A stretch of DNA of 64,000 bases from UBA4742 sp002403895 (GTDB taxonomy: Bacteria; Actinomycetota; Acidimicrobiia; Acidimicrobiales; Acidimicrobilacustridaceae): NCBI GenBank assembly GCA_036823295.1, contig DAISGD010000013.1, positions 1 to 64,000 on the forward strand, in the 5' to 3' direction. The notes under the pieces are model-generated. The model worked only from the letters and a program-made list of their open reading frames with translations, was not told the origin of the DNA and searched no databases. This document shows positions 43,545-52,269 of the stretch, piece by piece. The first letter of the stretch is position 1. The number at the start of each line of letters is the position of its first letter. A program made the position numbers and the translations under genes.

Positions 43545-44833
43545 CGCTGCGCCTGTCCGTCGATGACGACCGCCTCGCCGTCGACCAGGGTGTGACGAAC
43601 CTTGCCGGTGAGCGTGCGCCCGGCGTACGGGGTGTTGCGACTCCGGCTGGCACCGGCGGCCGGGTCGACCGTCCAGCGCGCCGCGGGATCGACCACCGCC
43701 AGGTTGGCGCTCTCGCCGACCGCCACCAATCCGCCGTGCCAGGGGGCCAGCCCGGCGATGGCCGCTGGTCGCCACGACAGCAGGGCCAGGACGTCAACCA
43801 GGGCCATGCCGACGCCGTCCACCAGCTCGGTGATGGCCAGAGCCAGTGCCGTCTCCAGCCCCAGCATGCCCGGCGGTGCCTGGTCGAACGGAGCCTCCTT
43901 GGCATCGGCGGTGTGGGGAGCATGGTCGGTGGCAATGGCATCGATGGTGCCGTCGGCCAGACCGATCCGCACGGCCGCCACATCGGCGTCGGTGCGCAGG
44001 GGCGGGTTCACCTTGAAGACCGGGTCATAGCTCGCCACCTCGGCGTGGGTGAGGGTGAAATGGTGGGTGGTGGCCTCGGCGGTCACCGCCAGGCCCGCGG
44101 CTTTTGCCTGGCGCACCAGGTCGACGGCGGTGGCGGTGGACAGATGCTGGAAATGCACGGTTGCGCCGGTGAGACGGGCCAGGGCCAGGTCGCGCTGGAC
44201 CATGAGCTCCTCGGCCGCCGCCGGGATGCCGGGGATTCCGAGGCGAGAGGACCACTCGCCCTCGTGCATGTGACCACCGGCGGCCAGGGACTCGATCTCG
44301 CAGTGCTGGGCCAGTGTCACCCCCGACGACAGGCCGGTGGCGTACTCCATGGCCCGGCGCATGAGCCGGTCGTCCTGCACACCGTTGCCGTCGTCGGTGA
44401 AGATCCGCACGCCGGCCTCGACCAGTTCGGCCATGGGGGCCAGCGCCTCGCCCTTGCGCCCGACCGTGATGGCCGCCGAGCAGGCCACGTGGCAGAGCGC
44501 CTCCTGCTCGGTGATCCAGGCCACGACGGCCACCGAGTCGATGGTCGGGTCGGTGTTGGGCATGGCCACCACCGCGGTGTAGCCACCGAGAACGGCGGCA
44601 CGGGTCCCCGTCTCGATGGTCTCGGCCTCCTCGCGGCCCGGCTCGCGCAGGTGGGCGTGGAGGTCCACGAACCCGGGACTGACTACGCAGCCCGACGCGT
44701 CCAGCACCCGGGCCCCGGTGGTGTCGAGGTCAGGTCCGACCTCTTCGATCGTTCCCTGCGAGATGGCGACATCGGCGATCCGGTCCCCGGACCCGTCGAT
44801 CACCCGCCCTCCCTTGATGACCACCTCAGCCAC
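43541..44833 (-). CDS. pyrC: Dihydroorotase
   Basis: Cyclises carbamoyl aspartate. The 430-residue type I amidohydrolase has the metal pair in DLHAHLREPG, further ligands around ATTHHFTL and FQHLSTA, and the catalytic aspartate in ATDHAPHT. The GTG start at 44833 overlaps pyrB by 8 nt, and its stop overlaps carA. In many bacteria this type binds aspartate transcarbamoylase, which would fit the adjacent pyrB. Confidence 0.97.
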   Translation of the reverse strand: MAEVVIKGGRVIDGSGDRIADVAISQGTIEEVGPDLDTTGARVLDASGCVVSPGFVDLHAHLREPGREEAETIETGTRAAVLGGYTAVVAMPNTDPTIDSVAVVAWITEQEALCHVACSAAITVGRKGEALAPMAELVEAGVRIFTDDGNGVQDDRLMRRAMEYATGLSSGVTLAQHCEIESLAAGGHMHEGEWSSRLGIPGIPAAAEELMVQRDLALARLTGATVHFQHLSTATAVDLVRQAKAAGLAVTAEATTHHFTLTHAEVASYDPVFKVNPPLRTDADVAAVRIGLADGTIDAIATDHAPHTADAKEAPFDQAPPGMLGLETALALAITELVDGVGMALVDVLALLSWRPAAIAGLAPWHGGLVAVGESANLAVVDPAARWTVDPAAGASRSRNTPYAGRTLTGKVRHTLVDGEAVVIDGQAQR

Positions 44834-45803
44834 GAACGACTTCCTCCTCTACGGCGGCCGGATCGGCCGGCCGGTCGGATGCGGCGAACATTTCCGATCC
44901 CGACCCCAACAGCAGGAACAGCACCGCCATACGCACCGGCACACCGTGGGCAACCTGGTCGAGGATGACCGCATTCGGGGCGTCGGCCACCTCCGGGGCG
45001 ATCTCAACGCCTCGGTTCATGGGGCCGGGGTGCATGACGATGGCTCGGTCAGGAAGGCGGGCGGCCCGAGCCACCGTGAGGCCGTAGCCGGCCGTGTACT
45101 CGCGCAGCGTCGGCACCAGTGCCTCGGTCATGCGCTCGCGTTGCATGCGCAGGAGGTACGCGACATCGAGGGACTTGATCGTGTCGTCGAGATCGTGACT
45201 GACCGTCACCGGCCAGCCTTCGAGGCTGGACGGCAACAGGGTCGGTGGGGCCACCAGGGTGACCTCGGCGCCCAGCGCGGTGAAGGCCAACACATTGGAG
45301 CGGGCGACGCGGCTGTGCTTGATGTCGCCGACGATGGCGATATGGCGCCCCTCGAGTGAGCCGAGCCGCTCGCGGATCGTGTAGCAGTCGAGCAGGGCTT
45401 GGGTCGGGTGCTCGTGCCAGCCGTCGCCGGCGTTGATGACGGCCGAGGTTCCCCACCGGGCCACCTGGAAGGGCACGCCGGCCGAGCCGTGGCGCACCAC
45501 CAGGGCGTCGACCCCCATGGCCTCGATGGTCTGCACCGTGTCGCGCACCGACTCGCCCTTCTTCACCGATGACGTGGTCACACTGAACGTCATGGTGTCG
45601 GCGCCGAGGCGCCGCGCGGCGGTCTCGAAGCTGAGCCGGGTTCGGGTCGAGTCCTCGTAGAACAGCGACACCACCGTCTTGCCCCGCAGGGCGGGCACCT
45701 TGGGGATTGCCCGCTCGCTCACCTCCACGAAACTGTCGGTGAGACGGAGAACTTCCTCGATGCCGTCGGTTCCGAGATCGGCGATAGAGAGCAGGTGTCT
45801 CAC
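44826..45803 (-). CDS. pyrB: Aspartate carbamoyltransferase catalytic chain
   Basis: First committed step of pyrimidine synthesis. The 325-residue protein has the carbamoyl-phosphate loop FYEDSTRTRLSFE and WHEHPTQALLDCYTI, then the aspartate loop MHPGPMNRGVEI. No pyrI regulatory chain is present. The GTG start at 45803 overlaps the pyrR stop (GTGA). Confidence 0.97.
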   Translation of the reverse strand: MRHLLSIADLGTDGIEEVLRLTDSFVEVSERAIPKVPALRGKTVVSLFYEDSTRTRLSFETAARRLGADTMTFSVTTSSVKKGESVRDTVQTIEAMGVDALVVRHGSAGVPFQVARWGTSAVINAGDGWHEHPTQALLDCYTIRERLGSLEGRHIAIVGDIKHSRVARSNVLAFTALGAEVTLVAPPTLLPSSLEGWPVTVSHDLDDTIKSLDVAYLLRMQRERMTEALVPTLREYTAGYGLTVARAARLPDRAIVMHPGPMNRGVEIAPEVADAPNAVILDQVAHGVPVRMAVLFLLLGSGSEMFAASDRPADPAAVEEEVVRG

Positions 45804-46366
45804 TTGCGCGTCTCCCCCAGCTCCACTCCGAGCGGCCCGACGTTGACCACCTCGTCGCGACGGGTCGGGAGGTTCTTGCCCACGTAGTCGGGGCGGATAG
45901 GCAGCTCTCGGTGGCCCCGATCGATCATGACGGCGAGCTGCACCGAGCGAGGGCGGCCGAAATCGGTGAGGGCGTCCAGGGCGGCCCGGATGGTTCGGCC
46001 GGTGAACAACACATCGTCGACCAGCACCACGATCTTGTTGGACAGATCGAAGGGGATGTCGGTGACGGCCTCGGGCAGGACCGGGCGCAGGCCGATGTCG
46101 TCGCGGTAGAACGCCACATCGAGGGTGCCCAACGGCAGCTCGATGTCCTCGATCTGGCGGAGGTCGTCAGCCAGCAGCCCGGCCAGAGGCACGCCCCCGG
46201 TCTGCAGGCCGATGAGCACCACGTTGTCGAGACCGTGGTTGCGCTCGATCACCTCGTGGGCCATGCGCCACAGGGCCCGCTGGATGTCGTCGGGGCTCAT
46301 GACCCGGCTGCGGGCATGAAAAACGCCCCCATACGGGGGCGTGATGCGGCGTTCGCGTTCGGCCAT
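45800..46366 (-). CDS. pyrR: PyrR bifunctional pyr operon regulator / uracil phosphoribosyltransferase
   Basis: A UMP-responsive RNA-binding regulator of 188 residues. The PRPP loop is VVLVDDVLFTGRTIRAALDAL, and the surrounding LIGLQTGGVPLA and FYRDDIG match the family. The basic RNA-binding surface cannot be confirmed from sequence alone. A matching RNA hairpin stands just upstream of its own start (46384-46405), so it probably controls itself and the whole pyr operon. AGAAAGG precedes the ATG at 46366. Confidence 0.97.
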   Translation of the reverse strand: MAERERRITPPYGGVFHARSRVMSPDDIQRALWRMAHEVIERNHGLDNVVLIGLQTGGVPLAGLLADDLRQIEDIELPLGTLDVAFYRDDIGLRPVLPEAVTDIPFDLSNKIVVLVDDVLFTGRTIRAALDALTDFGRPRSVQLAVMIDRGHRELPIRPDYVGKNLPTRRDEVVNVGPLGVELGETRK

Positions 46367-46383
46367 CGCGGTGCTGCCTTTCT

Positions 46384-46405
46384 GTCCGTGCGAGCCTCAC
46401 TGGAC
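46384..46405 (-). promoter_or_regulatory. PyrR-binding RNA hairpin
   Basis: The transcript reads UCCAGUGAGGCU followed by CGCACGGAC, closely matching the PyrR recognition loop UCCAGAGAGGCU known from Bacillus. GUCC/GGAC and GUG/CAC pairs with one bulged A close the loop. It ends about 17 nt before the pyrR start and abuts the ribosome-binding site. Upstream lie a GGTCAG/CTGACC hairpin (46415-46429) and larger inverted repeats. No U-run is present, so PyrR probably blocks translation rather than causing termination. Confidence 0.85.
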
Positions 46406-46502
46406 CCGCTTTACGGTCAGGACCTGACCTTAGCAGCATCCCGCCTTCTCACCGTCGAGGTTGCCCGCTGGGCGGGAACAACTCGCGCCGAAGGCGGAGA
46501 GC

Positions 46503-46919
46503 TCAGGGGCGGATGTCGGTGGCGACGGCGGACAGGAGGCCATTGATGAACTTGCCGGAGTCGTCGGTGCTGAACGTCTTGGCCAGCTCCACCGCCTCGG
46601 AGATGATGGCGCCAGTGGGGACGTCGGGCCGATAAGTCAGCTCGAAGATGCCGATGCGCAGCAGGGCCCGATCGAGGCTGGGCATGCGCTCCAGGGTCCA
46701 ACCCTGGGCGTAGGCCCGGATGGTGGCGTCGATCTCGTCGAGGTGCCCCCCCACGCCCTCGAGCAATTCCACCGTGAACGGCTCGGGCACCAGCGGCAGC
46801 GAGGCGACCGCCTCGGCGGGCGTGATGGACTTGGATTCCGCTTCGTACAGCAACCCCAGCGCCCGCTCCCGGGCTTCTCGTCGGCTACCGATGCCGCCCC
46901 GGTAGGCAGAATCGCTCAC
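46503..46919 (-). CDS. nusB: Transcription antitermination protein NusB
   Basis: Binds boxA RNA together with ribosomal protein S10 during rRNA transcription. The 138-residue helical protein has RREARERALGLLYEAE near the start and the conserved MPSLDRALLRIGIFEL and AVELAKTFSTDDSGKFINGLL. The GTG start at 46919 overlaps the efp stop (GTGA). The pyrR leader follows it, so some pyr transcription may read through from here. Confidence 0.97.
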   Translation of the reverse strand: MSDSAYRGGIGSRREARERALGLLYEAESKSITPAEAVASLPLVPEPFTVELLEGVGGHLDEIDATIRAYAQGWTLERMPSLDRALLRIGIFELTYRPDVPTGAIISEAVELAKTFSTDDSGKFINGLLSAVATDIRP

Positions 46920-47479
46920 GCCCGGGTGAGGTACTCGCCGGAGCGGGTATCGACCTTGATGCGGTCACCCGGTTCCACGAACAGGGGAACCTGCACCACC
47001 AAGCCGGTCTCCAGCGTGGCTGGTTTGCGGGCACCCGATACGCGGTCACCCTGTACCCCGGGCTCGGTCTCAGTGATGTTGAGCTCGACTGCGGCCGGTA
47101 GGTCGACGCCCACGATCTCGTCGGTGTACATCTGCAACACGGCGGCCGAACCCTCCACCAGGTAGTTCGAGGCCTCACCCAGCGCGCCCGGGCCGACGTT
47201 CATCTGGTCGTAGGACTGGTTGTCCATGAAGACGTAGTCGTCGCCTTCGCGGTAGAGGAACTGCATCTCGCGCTTGTCGATCATGACCCGGTCGACCTTC
47301 TCGCCCGCCCGGAATGTCCGTTCCACCACCGCACCGTTGCGGGCGTTCTTGAGCGTGGTGCGCACAAACGCCCCGCCCTTACCCGGCTTCACGTGCTGGA
47401 AGTCGACGATCTGGAACAACCCGTCATCGAGCAACAAGGTCATGCCGTTCTTGAAGTCGCTGGTGTTGATCATGGTCAT
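46916..47479 (-). CDS. efp: Translation elongation factor P
   Basis: Rescues ribosomes stalled at polyproline. The 187-residue three-barrel protein has KPGKGGAF with the tip lysine at residue 34. There is no epmA or epmB nearby, so any modification of this lysine is unknown; many actinobacterial EF-P are thought to work unmodified. Two in-frame ATGs (47479, 47473) lie close together. It is followed immediately by nusB. Confidence 0.98.
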   Translation of the reverse strand: MTMINTSDFKNGMTLLLDDGLFQIVDFQHVKPGKGGAFVRTTLKNARNGAVVERTFRAGEKVDRVMIDKREMQFLYREGDDYVFMDNQSYDQMNVGPGALGEASNYLVEGSAAVLQMYTDEIVGVDLPAAVELNITETEPGVQGDRVSGARKPATLETGLVVQVPLFVEPGDRIKVDTRSGEYLTRA

Positions 47480-47549
47480 GGTGGGATCAGGCTTCCGGAG
47501 GTGCGGCGGGCCGAGCCGCGAGCTCGGCGCCGGCAGGGCGCCGCGTGGC

Positions 47550-48650
47550 TCAAACCGCGGTGGTCTTGGGGGTGAGGGTCAGCGCTCGACAGCCACCGCT
47601 GGTGACGACGACCGTGTCCTCGACGCGGACTCCGCCGTGGTCGGGCAGGTACACGCCGGGCTCGACCGTGACGACGAGGCCGGGGGCGAGCGTAGCATCG
47701 GCGGTCGCCGCCACCCGAGGCGCCTCATGAATCTCGAGGCCAACACCATGCCCAGTGGCGTGCAGGAACGCGTCGCCCCAGCCGGCCTCTTCGATGACCT
47801 GGCGGCAGGCAGCATCGATCGCGCTGGTGGGCACGCCGGCCTGCACGGCTGCCACGCCGGCTTGTTGCGCCGCGGTGACGACGTCGAGCATGCGCTGTTG
47901 GGTCGGGCTGGGCTCACCCACCATCACCGTGCGGGTCATATCGGAGCAGTAGCCGTCGACCATGGCCCCGAAGTCGAGGACCACGAGGTCACCCTCTTCG
48001 ATGCGACGGGCGGACGGGCGATGGTGCGGTTTGGCCCCGTTGGGCCCGGAGCCGACGATGGTCTCGAACGAGTTCCCCGTCGCCCCCAGGCGGCGGATCT
48101 CGGTATCCAGCTCCAAGCCGAACTCCTGCTCGGTGAGGCCGTCGGCCAGCCGGTGGCGGACGTTGGCCAGCGCGGCGTCGGCCACCGCGGCCGCCGCCGC
48201 GATGCGGGCCACCTCGCCCTCATCCTTGACGAGGCGCAAACCCTCCACCAGAGCGGAGGTGGGCATGAGCTCCACCTGGGGGAACCAGGTCTCGGCGAAG
48301 GAGCGCTGCTGACCCCAGGTCACGTCGTCGGCCTCCAGGCCGAGACGGGCCGGTGCGGCGGCCTCGACGGCGGCGACCAGGAACTGGCGCTGGTCGGTGT
48401 TGGAGATCTCGATGCGGGCGGTGACGCCAGCTGCGGCCAATTGGTCGGCCGACTGGTCCCGGTAGCGACCATCGGTGACAAAGACGAGGTCGTCGGCCAG
48501 GACCAGCAGCAGGCCCGCCGACCCGGTGAACCCGGTGAGGTAGCGCAGGTTGACGAGCTTCGTCACCAGCAGGGCCTCGATGCCGGCGTCGGCGAATGCG
48601 GCCCGCAACCGGGGGGCCCGGCCGGCCACATCCATGGCCGGCAGATCCAT
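47550..48650 (-). CDS. M24 family Xaa-Pro aminopeptidase/dipeptidase
   Basis: A metallopeptidase of 366 residues cleaving next to proline. The creatinase-like N-domain (about 1-130) precedes the pita-bread fold, whose metal ligands are seen in LDFGAMVDGYCSDMTRT, HATGHGVGLEIHE and VEPGVYLPDHGGVRVEDTV. Start choice is uncertain: ATG 48650 gives the family length, while ATG 48749 overlaps the aroQ stop (ATGA) but adds 33 low-complexity residues encoded by a strong inverted repeat. It stands between aroQ and efp, as in other Actinobacteria. Confidence 0.92.
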   Translation of the reverse strand: MDLPAMDVAGRAPRLRAAFADAGIEALLVTKLVNLRYLTGFTGSAGLLLVLADDLVFVTDGRYRDQSADQLAAAGVTARIEISNTDQRQFLVAAVEAAAPARLGLEADDVTWGQQRSFAETWFPQVELMPTSALVEGLRLVKDEGEVARIAAAAAVADAALANVRHRLADGLTEQEFGLELDTEIRRLGATGNSFETIVGSGPNGAKPHHRPSARRIEEGDLVVLDFGAMVDGYCSDMTRTVMVGEPSPTQQRMLDVVTAAQQAGVAAVQAGVPTSAIDAACRQVIEEAGWGDAFLHATGHGVGLEIHEAPRVAATADATLAPGLVVTVEPGVYLPDHGGVRVEDTVVVTSGGCRALTLTPKTTAV

Positions 48651-48665
48651 CCCCCCGGTCTGGCC

Positions 48666-48715
48666 GTTCTGGCGACCATCTGGTGCGCCAGGGGGGACCA
48701 AATCGTCGCCAGAAC
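48666..48715. repeat. Long inverted repeat between aroQ and the M24 peptidase gene
   Basis: Perfect 11-bp arms GTTCTGGCGAC (48666-48676) and GTCGCCAGAAC (48705-48715) enclose TGGT/ACCA and a CTGG-TGCG-CCAG inner hairpin. It sits within the 96 bases between the aroQ stop and the preferred peptidase start. A U-run is absent, so an attenuator or processing role is not obvious. Confidence 0.75.
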
Positions 48716-48745
48716 CCGAGAGGGGAGAGGATGGTCCGGCGGCGG

Positions 48746-49186
48746 TCATGCGAGGCAACGGATGGCGGCGCCGATGGCCAGGCCGTAGCCGTCGCCGCCG
48801 AAGCCGGCGATGGTGCCGGTGGCCACCGGGGCGACCACCGAGAGGTGCCGCCATGGCTCGCGGGCGTTGGGGTTGGACAGGTGCAGCTCGATCACGGGGC
48901 CTTCGAAGGCCGCCAAGGCGTCGTGGATCCCCCACGCGTAGTGGGTGAATGCGGCGGCGTTGATCACGATCGCGGCACAGCGATCGCGCGCCGCCTGGAT
49001 GGCGTCGATCAGCACCCCCTCGTGGTTCGACTGCAGGTGTTCCAGCGCGTAGCCGTGCACCTCAGCGGTAGCGCGGGCCGTGGCCACGTGCTCCTCGAGG
49101 GTCTGGGACCCGTAGATGAGCGGCTCGCGCTCTCCCAGCAGGTTCAGGTTGGGCCCGCTCAGCAGCAGGATCACCGGATCGCTCAC
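48746..49186 (-). CDS. aroQ: 3-dehydroquinate dehydratase, type II
   Basis: Third step of the shikimate pathway. The 146-residue dodecameric-type enzyme has GPNLNLLGEREP (with the catalytic tyrosine segment YGSQTLEEH after it), INAAAFTHYAWGIHDAL and ELHLSNPNAREPWRH. AAGGAG precedes the GTG at 49186. It follows aroB and precedes the M24 peptidase. Confidence 0.98.
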   Translation of the reverse strand: MSDPVILLLSGPNLNLLGEREPLIYGSQTLEEHVATARATAEVHGYALEHLQSNHEGVLIDAIQAARDRCAAIVINAAAFTHYAWGIHDALAAFEGPVIELHLSNPNAREPWRHLSVVAPVATGTIAGFGGDGYGLAIGAAIRCLA

Positions 49187-49205
49187 CGTTCGACTCCTTG
49201 CGTCG

Positions 49206-50231
49206 TCATGGTCGGCTCGTCATGCGAGCGAAGGCGTCATCGATGGCGACCCGATCGACGTCGGTCACCGTCTCGACCCCGCCCGGACCATCCAACACGA
49301 ACGTCACCCCGTCGATGGCCTTCTTGTCCCGGCCGAACAGGGCGACCAGCTCGTCGGGATCGCTCCCGACCGGCAGATCCACCGGGAGGTCATAGCCGCT
49401 CACGATGGCGCGGTGCTCGGCCACCCGGGCGTCATTGATGCGCCCCAGCACCCGGGCCAGCTCGGCGGCGTAGACGAGGCCGATAGCCACCGCCTCACCG
49501 TGGCGCAGATCGAAGTCGCCGGCGATCTCGAGGGCGTGAGCGAGGGTGTGGCCGTAGTTGAGGGTGGCCCGCCGTCCGCCCTCGCGTTCGTCGCCGGCCA
49601 CCACCGCCGCCTTGATGGCCACACAGCGGGCCACCTGCTCGTCGAGGGTCAGCGCCTCGAGCGGGGCCGAGCCGTGGGAGCCGTCGTCGAGGAAGTGGTA
49701 CTTGGCCAACTCCCCCATCCCGCTGCGCAGCTCCCGGGGCGGCAGCGTGGCCAGCAGGTCCGTGTCGCAGATGACGGCCCGGGGCTGCCAGAACGCTCCG
49801 ACCAGGTTCTTGCCCTCGGGCAGGTTCACACCGGTCTTGCCGCCGATGGCGGCATCGATCTGGCCCAACAGCGTGGTCGACACCGAGATGACCTCGACCC
49901 CCCGGTGGTAGATGGCGGCGGCGAAGCCGGCCACGTCGGTCACCATCCCGCCGCCGACGGCCACGACCACGTCGGCCCGGGTCAGGCCCCACTGAGCCCA
50001 CTGGCGGCACAGCTCCTCCACCGTGGCCAAGGTCTTGGTCGCCTCGCCTGTCCCGATGAGGAACCTCCGGTGCTCGATGCCAGGGTCCACCTCGATGTCG
50101 AGGTGGGCCTGGGTCACGATTGCCGCCCGCCGGGCTCCGGTGGGCACCGCGGCGGCCAGCGCGTCGAGCGCGCCGGGGCCGACGAACACCTCATAGGTCC
50201 GCTCGGCCAGGGGCACCGGGACGACGATCAC
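49206..50231 (-). CDS. aroB: 3-dehydroquinate synthase
   Basis: Second step of the shikimate pathway, NAD and metal dependent. The 341-residue protein has VVAVGGGMVTDVAGFAAA, STTLLGQIDAAIGGKTGVN, and zinc ligands in ELAKYHF, LNYGHTLAHALE and RHGEAVAIGL. The GTG start at 50231 overlaps the aroK stop (GTGA). It begins the protein with VVPVPLAERTYEVFVGPG, as expected. Confidence 0.98.
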   Translation of the reverse strand: MIVVPVPLAERTYEVFVGPGALDALAAAVPTGARRAAIVTQAHLDIEVDPGIEHRRFLIGTGEATKTLATVEELCRQWAQWGLTRADVVVAVGGGMVTDVAGFAAAIYHRGVEVISVSTTLLGQIDAAIGGKTGVNLPEGKNLVGAFWQPRAVICDTDLLATLPPRELRSGMGELAKYHFLDDGSHGSAPLEALTLDEQVARCVAIKAAVVAGDEREGGRRATLNYGHTLAHALEIAGDFDLRHGEAVAIGLVYAAELARVLGRINDARVAEHRAIVSGYDLPVDLPVGSDPDELVALFGRDKKAIDGVTFVLDGPGGVETVTDVDRVAIDDAFARMTSRP

Positions 50232-50845
50232 GGCGTCACTCCCACATCGCCGGTTTCGGCCGGACGCCGAGTGCGCAGGGCATGGAGCACGCCTGGGGCG
50301 ACGGCGGCGAGAACCAGGGCCGACACCTCCGAGGGGCTCAGAGGGCCGTCTTGGCCGGCTTCGTCGATGGTGACGTCGGCCACCTCGCGGTAGAGCGGCT
50401 CGCGCGACTCGGACAGCGCCGTCAAGGTGCCAAGGGCGTCATCTTGGAGCAATGGCCGATGGTCGCCGGTGGCCACCCGCTCGGCCAGGACCCGGGGCTC
50501 GGCTCGGAGCCACACCACGATGCCGCCGTCGGCGGAGGCCTGGCGGAGCAGCCGACGATTGGTCGGATCCGTCACCGTGCCGCCGGCGGCGGCCACCACC
50601 ACCGGCGGCTCGGCACCGAGGGCCTCGGTCAGGGCGGCCGTCTCCTCCGCCCGGAAGCCAGCCTCCCCCGAGGCCTCGAACAGCTCTCGGACGGTGTGGC
50701 CGGTGCGGGCCTCGACCAGCTCATCGCTGTCGACGAACGGTCGCTGCAGCACCTGGGCCAGCCAGCGCCCGACCGTGGTCTTGCCCACCCCCATCATGCC
50801 GACCAGGACCACGTGACCGGGGGCTGCCACTGCGGGCGGGCTCAC
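50228..50845 (-). CDS. aroK: Shikimate kinase
   Basis: Phosphorylates shikimate. The 205-residue protein has the P-loop GMMGVGKTT (residues 16-24), shikimate-binding FVDSDELVEARTG, FRAEETAAL and GGTVTDPTNRRLL, and the lid arginine in DHRPLL. The GTG start at 50845 overlaps the aroC stop. A C-terminal extension of about 30 residues (ALRTRRPAETGD) exceeds the usual 170-residue length. Confidence 0.96.
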   Translation of the reverse strand: MSPPAVAAPGHVVLVGMMGVGKTTVGRWLAQVLQRPFVDSDELVEARTGHTVRELFEASGEAGFRAEETAALTEALGAEPPVVVAAAGGTVTDPTNRRLLRQASADGGIVVWLRAEPRVLAERVATGDHRPLLQDDALGTLTALSESREPLYREVADVTIDEAGQDGPLSPSEVSALVLAAVAPGVLHALRTRRPAETGDVGVTP

Positions 50846-52164
50846 GCGCCCGACCCGGCGCCGGGATCGGACTCGCCGACTGCATGCTCGGCCTCGCCGA
50901 GTGGGTCGGGGTCGGCGAAGGCAAGATCAGGATCCCAGTTGAGCGGGGCCTCGTCATCCACCGTTGCGGCCGCGCCTGTCACCCCCGGCCCGGCGTCGGC
51001 GTCGCGCACCTGATCGACGTAGGTGTGGTGGTTGCGGACCAACTCGGCCAGTGAATCCCCCCCGAACTTCCGCAGCACCTCATCGGTCAGCACGAGCGCG
51101 GTCATCGTCTCGGCCACGACCCCCATGGCCGGGACCGCGGTCACGTCGGTGCGCTCCTTGAACGACACCGTCTCGGCCTTGGTGACGGTGTCGACCGTGC
51201 CCAGGGTGGGCCGGTTGAGGGTGGCCAGCGGCTTCATGCCGACGTGAGCCACGAGCAGCTCGCCGTTGGTCATGCCCCCTTCGACGCCCCCGGCCCGGCT
51301 GGTCTCGCGCCGGTAGACGGCATCCGACGCGTCCCACGAGATGGCGTCGTGGGCCTCACTCCCCCGCCGCCCGGCCAACTCGAATCCGTCGCCGATCTCC
51401 ACCCCCTTGACCGCCTGGATGCTCATCAGGGCCTGGGCCAGCATGCCGTCCAGCTTTCGGTCCCAATGGACATGACTGCCGAGCCCCACCGGCAGGCCGT
51501 AGCCCAGCACCTCCACCACACCGCCCAACGAATCGCCCTGCTTTGCTGCGGCCTTGATCTCGGCCACCATCGCCGCCTCGGCGGCCGGGTCGAAGCACCG
51601 CACCGACGACGCATCCACCGCCTCGAGGTCGCCGGGCTTGGGCCGGAGACCGGCGCGGGCGCAGACCGGCCCGAGCTGCACCACGTGGGACACGAGCTCC
51701 ACCCCGATGACGCCCAGCAACAGCTTGGCCACTGCGCCGGCCGCCACCCGCGCCGCCGTCTCGCGGGCCGAGGCCCGCTCCAGCACGTCGCGGGCGTCGG
51801 TGAAGCCATACTTCTGCATCCCGGCGAGATCGGCGTGGCCGGGGCGGGGCGTCGTCAGGGCCTTGGTGGTGGCGCCGGGCGCGGGGGACATCTCGTCGTT
51901 CCACTTGCCACTCGCCCATTCGCTGTTACCGATGAGGATGGCCAGCGGTGAACCCAGAGTCCGCCCGTGACGCACTCCGCCCAGCAGGGTGACCTCGTCC
52001 TGCTCGAAGCGCATCCGGGGCCCACGCCCGTAGCCCAACCGGCGACGGGCCAGCTCGGCCTGCACGTCCTCGACGGTCACCGGCAACCCGGCGGGCAGGC
52101 CCTCGAGGATCACCACGAGGGCCTGCCCGTGCGACTCGCCGGCGGTGAGGAAACGGAGCATCAT
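50842..52164 (-). CDS. aroC: Chorismate synthase
   Basis: Final step to chorismate, needing reduced FMN. The 440-residue protein has FLTAGESHGQALVVILEG near the start, GRASARETA-type sequence as ERASARETAARVAAGAV, and GGVEGGMTNGELLVA. The last 60 residues or so are acidic and non-conserved, longer than the normal family end near residue 385. It heads the aroC-aroK-aroB-aroQ operon; its promoter lies in the 105-bp gap before it. Confidence 0.98.
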   Translation of the reverse strand: MMLRFLTAGESHGQALVVILEGLPAGLPVTVEDVQAELARRRLGYGRGPRMRFEQDEVTLLGGVRHGRTLGSPLAILIGNSEWASGKWNDEMSPAPGATTKALTTPRPGHADLAGMQKYGFTDARDVLERASARETAARVAAGAVAKLLLGVIGVELVSHVVQLGPVCARAGLRPKPGDLEAVDASSVRCFDPAAEAAMVAEIKAAAKQGDSLGGVVEVLGYGLPVGLGSHVHWDRKLDGMLAQALMSIQAVKGVEIGDGFELAGRRGSEAHDAISWDASDAVYRRETSRAGGVEGGMTNGELLVAHVGMKPLATLNRPTLGTVDTVTKAETVSFKERTDVTAVPAMGVVAETMTALVLTDEVLRKFGGDSLAELVRNHHTYVDQVRDADAGPGVTGAAATVDDEAPLNWDPDLAFADPDPLGEAEHAVGESDPGAGSGA

Positions 52165-52199
52165 CCCAATGTACTGGTCGGCCTCAAGGCATCGAAGCA

Positions 52200-52257
52200 G
52201 GTTCGGTGGCGGGCCCGCTTCGTAACGGTCAGGTTGGCCGCCGAGTGAGACCGAACC
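52200..52257. repeat. Inverted repeat in the aroC upstream region
   Basis: GGTTCGGT (52200-52207) and ACCGAACC (52250-52257) face each other across 42 bp, and GCGGGCCCGC, a perfect palindrome, lies between them (52208-52217). The pair could be an operator or an RNA stem, but the arms are short and the match may be chance. Confidence 0.35.
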
Positions 52258-52269
52258 AGGCCGTACTGC

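Noticed and set aside
48651..48749. N-terminal extension of the M24 peptidase to the ATG overlapping aroQ
   Set aside because: It would add 33 low-complexity residues made from an inverted repeat and exceed family length; kept only as an alternative.
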